A stretch of 64,000 bases of DNA from Isoetes taiwanensis (taxonomy: Eukaryota > Streptophyta > Lycopodiopsida > Isoetales > Isoetaceae), in assembly GCA_021234155.1 (NCBI GenBank), contig JAJEKV010000080.1, forward strand, positions 3,829,867-3,893,866, in the 5' to 3' direction. Numbering within the stretch: position 1 is the stretch's first letter; each line of letters opens with the position of its first letter. Of the stretch, positions 22,201 through 30,330 are shown piece by piece. A model generated the notes under the pieces. It worked only from the letters and a program-made list of their open reading frames with translations. It was not told the DNA's origin and did no database searches. The translations under genes were made by a program, and so were the position numbers.

Positions 22201-23187
22201 TGCTAGGCCTAGTTATTATATATGGGGAGTTGGCTATGTGGCTGTCATTTGAAGCCTAGCACTTTGTACTACCTAGGCCCCATGGAATTTAAGGCAACTA
22301 TTTAACACGTGACACTTGGTGTATCTATCCCTCCAAAGTTCCTCTCTAGCTAATCTCTACAATGGCCTAATCCCGAGGGCATGGAATGGAATATTTAGAA
22401 CGATCTTCCTCGCGTCATGTGGATGGCCTGCCCAAAGGAGAGAGTATGCCTGTTCATTGTAATGGAACAAATGATTACGTGATCTTTAACTCTACATGCT
22501 ATTGTGTAAGGTTCTGAAATTATTTTGTTGATTTTTTTAATGGTGGTCAAAAGGCTATAGAGCCGAAAAGGTTTCTTTTTTTCCCCCTTTGTGGACCTTG
22601 GTTTCGAAGGCCTGTTTTTGGCAATGCACATGCAACCTTGGCATGTGCCTAGAACAACTAGTCACATTAGTCCTAGAACCCACTAAACCTAGAAGAAATA
22701 TATGCCACGGATCCAATGGCTACAAATTATTGACTTTTTAGGTTTCGGCCAAAAACTAAAAAACGCATGAATCTTAAGACAATCTAAGGGAAGTAAGGAA
22801 CCTCAAAGACTGTTAAAAAAACTTGAAGAATCTTCATAGTCTCCCATAAAGAAAACACAGGTCTCCCATAATCTATTGAGTAGAAATTTCATAACATTTT
22901 CAAAAATACAGGTTCCTCTTCATGCATACGAGTCTCCAAAAACCCGTCAACTAGATCATTAAGAAAACACATAGGAAGGAAGGACTTTAGACATACATTT
23001 TTTCAGACTATGCATACATTAAGAATTTTCTCTTTAAGCTATTGTGGAGCAACACATTGCCCCTTTGTACCTCATTGCTTATCAGGTACCAATGAGAGTA
23101 CTCCAGTATACAATCCCAAAAATAGTTAGGGGTGCTCAATCAAATCAACAAGAGTCAATTGAGGCAAAGAGAGAACATATCCTGATA
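19243..23187. other. Long intergenic region without recognised genes
   Basis: Mostly AT-rich sequence with short frames and no motifs. A TATA-like GGTATAAATAGTT at about 20238 and a hairpin AACTTGAA...TTCAAGTT near 20322-20345 are the only local signals. An old tandem duplication is listed separately. Decayed transposon sequence is likely but not shown. Confidence 0.4.
21928..22158. repeat. Diverged tandem duplication (about 115 bp x 2)
   Basis: TGGATCTAT.GTA.GATA.TTTTT at 21928 recurs at 22044. Both units run through GAGCA.TAAATCTTCAA, TCATTCTATG.ATCA and TCCTCGATAAA-like wording to a shared ATTGAC or ATCGACC end. Confidence 0.7.
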
Positions 23188-23192
23188 TCCAA

Positions 23193-24746
23193 TGTGACGT
23201 TCCAGCACAGTATACGGTCCCAGAACGTATACTGTACTGCCTCGTCACGCGTACACGCCACTCCGACCGACGTGTACGCCGACGGATAGCCAGGTAAGTA
23301 GCCCTAGGGGCAACTTGCTAGGTATGTTCACATGTTATTAATGTGCACTTATGCACATTAATGTGGGCACACTTTTCCATGTAGACACATTTTGCCACCT
23401 AGCCATTAATGGCAAGTGGGCCCTTTCCAATTATCCCACATGCCAAAAAGGGATAATTGGAAACCCTAGCCCTAAACCCATGTCTATTTAGGGTAGGAAA
23501 ACCCTAGCTTGCTAGTTTCGTCCTTAGGGTTTTAGAGCTCTGTTTTGGCTGTCCCAGGAGCCAAAACCACCTCCCGACGCGCCCTTTTAATGGCGCCATC
23601 GGTTTCCACTGATTCGATCATTTCGGCAGGATGGTTGAACTTCAGTCGGGGAGGAGCCACCTGGGATCGGGTATTTGGTCAATTTAATAGCTTAAACCGT
23701 CTTCTAGTCATAGAACCAGTAAGTTTAGACTATTAAATTGCCCATAGTACCTATCTAGATCTTAGATCTCAGACACTAACTAAAGAACCTAACTCTATGA
23801 TCTAGATTAGATCTAGTTCTTTAGTTCTTCTGTGATGTATATGGATGATGTATCTTTGTGAACTCCTTGTATTGGGAAGGGGGGTAGAGGCCCTAAGGCT
23901 TGTAGTTGATGCTCCTAGAGTAGCCTCTCTAGCACACTTGTAGATTCGGCACGGTACAAGAACCACACCGTTGTGGGTGAAGGGCCAGGTGGCTAAGAAG
24001 GAGGTTCATGTCGACTCTGAGCGATCCCTCCGGTGTGTAAAGCCTACCGGGGATCATTGTGACTAGGTCTAATGGCTCACCACCGAAAAGCGGGTGAGGC
24101 ATGGACTCGGACACCCCGTGAAGTGGTGTACACTTTCCGGTGGGTTCGGTCGAATCTGTGCAAGTGGCCCCTCTAGTCACCTTGAGTCAAAGCATGTAGA
24201 TCTCACGGAGGGAGTGATCCCTTCCTGCCCCATCGGAACTGGGAGGATGAGACCCAGGAATAGCCCTTTCGACTATGCATCCGGCGGGCTACAGTCAGGT
24301 CCCGACAGTTTTCAGCCTATTTTGCAAAGTGTGCACAGGAGGGGCGGATGGAGTGGACAACCCTATGCCATGTTCTTATGCCAGCCAACTCCATTGCCAT
24401 GAATTGCGCAATGAATTGACGGAGACCAAGCCGCCAGTCACTCCCTTGAGTCTGAGCCTTGGGTAGGATTCCCTATATGATGTGCTGACCATTGTCTATG
24501 CAGATGTTGATATACCACCCCTCCGGGTGGATGGAGGATCATTGTTGTGTACCGACTGTATGTTTACGCCGCAGCTAGGTAGGCCCAGGGAGAGACAGGG
24601 TAGAATGACACCTTCACTCTTCCCACCGAGACTTCGTTACGGGGAGCAAGTGATATGTGGAGGGCCCTGACGATGGAGCTGGTGTGGGGAAGAACTCTCG
24701 CTTGTATACGGTGAGAGCACCGTATTACCCAGTAGGGGACGTCACA
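23193..24746 (+). repeat. 5' LTR (1,554 bp) of the 13.1-kb element
   Basis: Begins TGTGACGTTCC and ends GGGGACGTCACA. Near its start is an inverted pair, AGTATACGGT...ACGTATACT. Near its end is a hairpin, TACGGTG-AGAG-CACCGTA. It aligns along its length with 34750-36317, with many small indels. Confidence 0.95.
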
Positions 24747-24747
24747 A

Positions 24748-24760
24748 TGGTATCAGAGCA
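24748..24760 (+). promoter_or_regulatory. Primer-binding site, initiator Met tRNA type
   Basis: TGGTATCAGAGCA starts one base after the 5' LTR, the usual site and sequence for priming by initiator Met tRNA. Confidence 0.93.
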
Positions 24761-24948
24761 ATGTTCTTGGAGACCAAGAGCAAAGCACTGGCCATGTTCC
24801 AGTAGTACTGACTTGATGGGATCCTCAAGCCTCGAAAAGTGGGAAAATTTTTCTCATTTTTGTAGTTATGCTAAGCTAGTAACAATTAAGCGAATTGGAA
24901 TTTGATAAGATTAAAAAGAATAAGCCCAAAATTTTCCAAGTGAGGTGG

Positions 24949-24998
24949 TCTCACAGCTCGCGCCTGGTCGCAGAACTAAATTTTAGCAAGCTGTGAGA
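24949..24998. repeat. Hairpin H1 upstream of ORF1 (shortened)
   Basis: Outer arms TCTCACAGCT and AGCTGTGAGA with the inner CTAAATTTTAG kept. About 15 bp of the 3' half (GAGCGAGGCGC part) are missing compared with its three sisters. Confidence 0.9.
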
Positions 24999-25119
24999 CA
25001 TCGAGCCAAGACCACCAAATATGATGAATTTGAGAAAAGTAATGTGGAAAGGCTAGTTCTAAGGTAGGAATTAATTAGAATAGCATGTTTTAATTACCTA
25101 AATAACCTAGAAATGTATA

Positions 25120-25184
25120 TCTCACAGCTCGCGCCTGGTCTAAAAACTAAACTTTAGTTTTGGAGCGAGGCGCAAGCTGTGAGA
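25120..25184. repeat. Hairpin H2 upstream of ORF1 (65 bp)
   Basis: Outer arms TCTCACAGCT/AGCTGTGAGA are continued by GCGCCT/AGGCGC, with an inner palindrome AAAACTAAA-C-TTTAGTTTT. It lies 102 bp before the TATA box of ORF1. Confidence 0.95.
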
Positions 25185-25286
25185 CCAATAGGTAGAAAAA
25201 GTCTGAAATAAGTGTAAATTTCAATTAAATAGGTGCCTTAGCATGTTAAATAGAGAAACTTGAATTTTGACCTAAAACTTCCCAAG

Positions 25287-25296
25287 CTATAAATAG
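25287..25296 (+). promoter_or_regulatory. TATA box for ORF1
   Basis: CTATAAATAG lies 102 bp before the ORF1 ATG, and the same sequence at the same place precedes ORF1 of the second element (53397-53406). The region after it (CCCCTCATTT...AAATCCGCTCC) resembles that after the ORF2 TATA box. It is more than 500 bp inside the element, so it is not the LTR promoter. Confidence 0.7.
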
Positions 25297-25397
25297 ATGT
25301 AGAGCCCCCTCATTTCCACGTCCCAATCCTAGAAATCCGCTCCCCCCGCACTTAGGCGATCTTTTGGCGCTTTTACCCGATTGATGATCCGTAAAGT

Positions 25398-26588
25398 ATG
25401 GCCCGAACCAAACAGACCGCCAGGAAGCGTCGCCCAGGCGAAACCACCAGCGCCACTGAGGCTGAGATCATTCGACAGATGCTTCGCGAGAGGCTCGCGA
25501 GAGGGGGTCGTTCGCCTTCGGACGAAGAGCAGGACACGTCCGATCTGATCGACGTCTTCAACCAGCAGGTGGAGCAGGACGAGGCAACATCACCAACCTC
25601 TATGGACGAGGAGACAAGGGAGGTATATGAAGAAATAGAGCGGGAGATCCGGCAGCAGGAAAGAGCAGAAGACCATTCTGAAGCAGCCACGGAGATCCTC
25701 GAGCAGGAAGAGCAGGTGACAGGTTTGGAGCCAGCAGAGGAAGCAGACCTTAGAAGGTTCATTAGGAAATATGAACGCCGGGAGAAGAGGAAGGAAGACA
25801 AAAAGATGAAAAGGGAGGAAGAGGAACAGAAGGCAGCAAAAGAGAAAAAGGAAGCGAAGGGGAAGTTCGTGGATAGCACAAGGAAGCTGAAGGACTGCCC
25901 GCCAAGGAAGAGGCCTAACCCCAAGATCGTCATCAAGGAGCGGCAAGCCGACGAACCTCCGAACCCCTCCGACGACTCTTCGGATGAGGACTTCAACCCT
26001 AATGCTGCAGGTGGAAGCTCTTCTAAGCACCCGGGCGACGAACAGGTAGTGCCTGACCAACCAGCACCTGAGCAACCCCAGCAAGATCAAGTGCAGAACC
26101 CCCCTGAGTACCCGGCATGGGATAGAAAGAAGCAACCACGACCTGCCCGGGAAGCCTACGTCACCGACAGGATAAAGATTCACGAGAGGAAGATGAGGGA
26201 GCATGAGGCCTACATGAAGAAATGGGAGGCCTACAATAAGTATTACGAAGAAAACAGGGTCCCGTTTGTTGAAGGAGGACGGCCGACAAAGCAGCAGACC
26301 TTGAAGCCGCCACCACCGAAGCCCAAGGTCCCCAAGCCACCACCCAAGAAGAAGGTAGACAGGAAGGAGGTGGAGAGGAGAGCGTTGAGGGAGATTAGGC
26401 ACTTCCAGCGCAGCTATGGACTTCTAATCCTCCGTGCCCTTTTTGCTCGGTTAGTGCGAGAAGTAATGCAGCCCACAGATGGACTTCGTGGTCCGACGGT
26501 TATACCGCTAGCAATGCAAGAAGTAGAGGCAAAGATAGTGCAACATTTTGAAGATTCAACAGCAGACATGTCCACGCCAAGCGGGTAA
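25398..26588 (+). CDS. ORF1: histone H3-like protein with long insert between tail and fold
   Basis: 396 codons. Residues 2-10 (ARTKQTARK) equal residues 1-9 of histone H3, including Lys4 and Lys9. Residues about 11-325 are acidic and charged (coiled-coil-like EEE/KKE stretches at about 130-165), then proline-rich with PPPPKPK near 305. From about 327 the H3 fold begins: [16 protein letters not shown] (alpha-N and start of alpha-1), [10 protein letters not shown] (alpha-1), [16 protein letters not shown] (alpha-2). The listed frame stops at 26588. A one-base shift near 26558-26573 moves the last H3 part into another frame, where HAKRVTLM and RIKGERP end at a stop at 26642-26644. The loop between alpha-1 and alpha-2 is altered compared with the second copy. 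The protein presumably enters the nucleus; whether it joins nucleosomes or is a decoy is unknown. The start is fixed by the H3 tail and by conservation. Confidence 0.93.
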   Translation: MARTKQTARKRRPGETTSATEAEIIRQMLRERLARGGRSPSDEEQDTSDLIDVFNQQVEQDEATSPTSMDEETREVYEEIEREIRQQERAEDHSEAATEILEQEEQVTGLEPAEEADLRRFIRKYERREKRKEDKKMKREEEEQKAAKEKKEAKGKFVDSTRKLKDCPPRKRPNPKIVIKERQADEPPNPSDDSSDEDFNPNAAGGSSSKHPGDEQVVPDQPAPEQPQQDQVQNPPEYPAWDRKKQPRPAREAYVTDRIKIHERKMREHEAYMKKWEAYNKYYEENRVPFVEGGRPTKQQTLKPPPPKPKVPKPPPKKKVDRKEVERRALREIRHFQRSYGLLILRALFARLVREVMQPTDGLRGPTVIPLAMQEVEAKIVQHFEDSTADMSTPSG

Positions 26589-26791
26589 CCCTAATGCGAC
26601 AAGACATGAGTCTTGCGACCCGCATAAAGGGAGAACGCCCTTAGAACTTTTTTTGTAAATAATTGAAAATTTTGTATTATAGAGCAATTTTGTGTACTTT
26701 AATTGCATAAACTTGATTAATTAGAGCAAGTTAATAAGTTTTAGCTTTTATTGCAGTGAAATAGGACAATTGCAGGCCGAAAAACGTGATG

Positions 26792-26857
26792 TCTCACAGC
26801 TCGCGCCTGGTCGCAAAACTAAATTTTAGTTTTGAAGCGAGGCAAAAGTCGTGGAGA
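26792..26857. repeat. Hairpin H3 upstream of ORF2 (3' arm decayed)
   Basis: Left arm TCTCACAGCTCGCGCCTGG is intact, as is the inner AAAACTAAA-TTTTAGTTTT. The right arm has become AGTCGTGGAGA, breaking the outer stem. Confidence 0.88.
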
Positions 26858-26991
26858 CCCGCCCAAACTTGACCAAAACAGCTCCAAAGCGACCAAATAA
26901 GGGGTCAATTCTGTCTGATTTGATGAGCCCATCATCCTTACACCATTAGTTTACCCAAATTAGACACCTTTTGATCGAAATGAGACTGATG

Positions 26992-27056
26992 TCTCACAGC
27001 TCGCGCCTGGTCAAAGAACTAAAGGTTAGTTTTGGAGCGAGGCGCAAGCTGTGAGA
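26992..27056. repeat. Hairpin H4 upstream of ORF2 (65 bp)
   Basis: Arms TCTCACAGCT/AGCTGTGAGA with GCGCCT/AGGCGC intact. The inner stem is slightly changed (AACTAAAGGTTAGTTTT). It is 188 bp before the ORF2 TATA box. Confidence 0.95.
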
Positions 27057-27244
27057 CCTCTTACCATTTCTTCACCAGAACGTGTCCAAATCATCTTCAA
27101 CCTGTTGGATAGTATCCTTGAGGTAATTTAGCCCTGTTCAAACATCTCATTTAGTCTTCAAATTGCCATTTTTACCTTAGATAGACTAGAATTACCCAAC
27201 CCGTGAATTTCCCAAGTCACCCAAAAATTAGGGTTTTCCCTTTT

Positions 27245-27254
27245 CTATAAATAG
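27245..27254 (+). promoter_or_regulatory. TATA box for ORF2
   Basis: CTATAAATAG lies 117 bp before the ORF2 ATG (27371) and is kept at the same place in the second element (56584-56593). Confidence 0.68.
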
Positions 27255-27370
27255 ACCCCTCATTTCTCGATAGCACCCTACAAATCCGCTCCCGCGACCG
27301 CTAGCCGATTTCATTTCAACTCCCTGAGGCGCTCTTGCAACTGTTTGTTACCCTCTTCTGCAATTAACCA

Positions 27371-28922
27371 ATGGCAACCTCTGATTTCCGCAGATGGTAC
27401 AGCGCCAGCGCTCATGCTGCCGAGGCCGACGTCGACCAAATCTTCCATATCTTCAGGAAGGAGGTAGATGTCCGTGCAACCTTTGCACGCCACCCCACTT
27501 ACAAGAGAGTCTTGTCGAGTTCCAAGCTAGGGTAGAACCAGCTAGTAGTACTCCCCCCCCTTGTGTAGGCTACTTTGTTCCTAGACCGGTCCCCTGAAAG
27601 CATTAGACGGCGTCGAACATCGCCAAATACCTAACAAACAAAGCGCAGCGCACACCTGAGCCAATGGTCCTAACTGTCAATAGGACCAAGTACTTCTCTT
27701 TCAACACTGCCTTGGCAATCTTTCTTACCCACCGTGCCGAGAACACCGTGGGGGAAACCTCCATTCCCCCCATGGACGTGGACCCATTAGCCATAGCAGC
27801 AGAACAACGGCTCCTCACACAGTATGAACAGGAGCAGGAAGGGAAGGAAGAAGACTCGGATGAACAGGAATCAGAAGAAGAGGAAGACTATGTCGAGCTC
27901 GACCCAGCGGAGGAGCGGCGACAAGCAGAACAGGAGTGGCAAGACTTCGAAAGAAGCCGGCAAACTCTCAGAGTCACGCCACCCCTTGGGTTAGGCATCA
28001 CAACCCTAGCTCCCATTATTGTCGAAGGTGAGGAGTTTCTGCTCCTAAGTTTACATCCAAAACCTCCCGAGTGCGAAAGGGAAAGGGAGAGACCAAGAGT
28101 TGCCGCACCAGCCTCAAGAACGGACTTAGACGACTTCATTATCGCCCAGGAGCATCCGACTTCCCCCTCCAAGTAAGGGAAGCCGACACTTACGGGGAGA
28201 ATCTACCTCCGACATCCAAGCCTACAGCAGCATCGCGATTATGGAGGCAGACAAAGGCCGAGAACAAGCTACCGGACGGAGGAAGAGTTTCTTGCTTTAC
28301 AGAACAGATGGGGATTCGGCTTACGCCGACCTCAAACATCCTAACGGCAAGCTCTTCCGCAAGCACCTCCCCGATAGGAGAGGGACCGACCTCGTGAGGG
28401 CTTTAGCAACAAGGGAAGACTACGTGGAGCTCACCACGGTGGAGGTGATGACTCTTCGGCAGCGCATTACCGTGAGCTGGATACCGAGTGGCCGAAGACC
28501 CGCCTCGCGAAATCCATTTACCACGCAGCATACCTCCCTGGCTGATGGATGGTAGATTAGCGTAATTCACCGGAAGTTCCCCGTGAGGCGAAGAAGGAGT
28601 ATCGATGCCGATTGCACTCGTGGATTCGGCCGCATGCGCCGTTGCCCCTCAACACAGTATGCCATCCCGGGTGAAGAGAGCGGTAGCACTCGACGTCTTC
28701 GACTTCGCCATACCTTACAGGCGGCAGGCAAGACTGGCGGTGACAGCAGCTTATACCTCCGACCGCAGAATAGAAGACTTGGCGAGAGCTTTACAGGGTG
28801 GATCTTCAGCCAATGTCCTTAGGAACTTGGGCCATTCAGTGGGAACAGCCCAAGTGAAAAAGTTCCTAGAGGATAATCCATCTTACCTGGCAAAAAGAAG
28901 AATGATTAGCAAAGAGTTGTAA
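27371..28922 (+). pseudogene. ORF2 of the 13.1-kb element, unknown protein, frameshifted
   Basis: Starts ATGGCAACCTCTGATTTCCG, encoding MATSDFRRWYSASAHAAEAD, and shifts out of frame after about 50 codons. Recognisable pieces follow at 27664-28176 (VLTVNRTKYF, ETSIPPMDVDPLA, an EEEED acidic tract, PPLGLGITTLAP) and at 28605-28922 (VKRAVALDVFDFAIPYRRQ ... KKFLEDNPSYL, stop at 28920-28922). The same pieces occur in the same order in the second element. No family is recognised: there is no zinc knuckle, protease or RT. Given its own TATA box and position after the H3-like ORF, it may be an accessory protein made from a separate transcript. Confidence 0.75.
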
Positions 28923-29069
28923 TTTTGTATTAGCATAATATAAAATATGAATAGAATTTTCTTTGCTCTATAAATGTTTTGTTGATGTATCTTGTGTCCC
29001 CAACCATGCCAACAAACATAAATAATGCAAGAAAACAAGGAAAACTAACCATATAGCTATGAACCACTT
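28923..29069. other. AT-rich spacer before gag with possible splice acceptor
   Basis: AT-rich sequence ending ACTTGTGTATGCAG just before the conserved gag frame, kept in the second element at the same place. The gag frame has no ATG here, so the AG may be a splice acceptor. A TATA-like CTCTATAAATG at about 28964 is not kept in the other copy. Confidence 0.45.
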
Positions 29070-30330
29070 GTGTATGCAGCTAGAGGCCTAAACGCAGGAG
29101 AACGTCAACTGCGAGAACTTATGGAAGAACAGAGTCCGCCCAGGCCACGCCCGGCAAGGAACCTGCTTGAAGAATTTGGACAAATGACCCCAGAAGAAGA
29201 AATATCGCAAATGAGGACAGACCTGGAGCAGATAAAGGCTTTGCTAGCCGCCATGTGAAGGTGTTCGGTGGTTGGCAATCGCCAACCGCCGCAAGCGCTG
29301 GGCCACTTCGGAGAACAGAAGAGACAAGAAGAGGAGCAAGAGAGGAAGGTCCCCGGGCTCGGACTCCTTCGACTCAAGCTCGATTCGAATCCGATTCCGA
29401 GGAAGAAGAAGAGCGTAACCAAGACCGAACAGATGGAAGGCAGAGGAACGCCCCGGACGGACGGCAAAGGGACACAAGAACCTCTGACTACCAGAAGAAA
29501 GTGGACTCTGCATTGGGAAATGTCCGAAGGCCAGAAGCCTCGAGCAATTCTCAAAGCAGAATAGGTCGCATGGAGGCCAAGCTTGGCTTGACGAGATGAG
29601 TGAATATGGCAACGCTTTATGGTATGAAGGATAAGGATAAAGGCGTGGTGGCAACAAAGAAACCGAAAAGGAGCAAGACGCATTTGGTGGAAGGGTTATG
29701 CCAAAGCTCATGGCTTAGCCGTGGATGCTAGGTGTTCGTGAAGTTTGCTAAAGCCTTCAAAGCGCCATTACGTTCCAAAGAGCACAAGTCCAAAGATGAT
29801 GCAAAGCAGCTTCTACAAAGTTGCGGCAAGGCAACAAAACAAATCCCGGAAATATACAGAGGAATTCATGAGGCTGAGGTGTATGTCCCAAAGTTAGGTG
29901 AGAAGCATGCAAAGAGAAAGCTACATTGAAGGTCCGAATGAGGAGATCCGCAGTTTTGTAAGGGCAATAAACCCTAGAACAAAGATCGGGTTTGAGTCCA
30001 AGGCAATAAGCTTGCAAGGAAGGACCTCGTAATAGCGGGCGAGGCAAAGATGATATCAAGGACAAAGGCAAGGCAAAGCGTTTTAGCCCGGGCCGGCCCG
30101 ACCAGACCAGCTAGAGCCCGTGATAGCGGCAATCGGGAAGCAAGCAGAGAAGAAGCGGTGTGTCCTTCAAAGATAAGCGGTGAAGGGTCAAACTACCCAA
30201 AGCAAGGCGCGTTCCTTTTCGCGTGCCATGCCCAAGGAAAAGAGACAGGAGTGCATAGAAAGCAGCTTTTGTTTCAGTGCTTCCAGCCAGGCCATAGGAC
30301 GTTTAACCGCCCATACGCCATGAGTGCGGC
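29070..30330 (+). pseudogene. gag of the 13.1-kb element, frameshifted
   Basis: The N-terminal piece at 29070-29258 (GERQLRELMEEQ, PEEEISQMRTDLEQIKALLAAM) resembles the start of plant Ty3 Gag. A charged linker follows, then a capsid-like piece around 29730-30030 (KFAKAFKAPL, IPEIYRGIHEAEVYVPKLGEKHA, and in another frame EEIRSFVRAINPRTK), and a damaged zinc knuckle near 30265-30310 (CFQPGHRTFNRP, where a CCHC box is expected). Gag would form the particle that packages element RNA. Several frameshifts make it defective. Confidence 0.75.

Larger units (their letters stand above)
26645..27370. other. Spacer between ORF1 and ORF2 with promoter-like module
   Basis: AT-rich spacer holding two hairpins and a TATA box, listed separately. 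It repeats the layout found before ORF1, so the two upstream regions look like copies of one regulatory cassette. Confidence 0.7.

Noticed and set aside
24094..24670. ORFs in the LTRs (for example 102 codons at 24094)
   Set aside because: Not conserved in frame between the 5' LTR, the 3' LTR and the LTR at 51240.
25398..25427. Idea that ORF1 is a host histone H3 gene next to a transposon
   Set aside because: It lies inside the TSD-bounded element and recurs at the same place in an independent insertion; the long insert is unlike host H3 genes.
25373..26402. Long minus-strand frames (207 and 270 codons) opposite ORF1
   Set aside because: They are shadows of the Glu/Lys/Arg-rich ORF1 codons (poly-Ser and Leu-rich reverse frames), not conserved as proteins in the second element.
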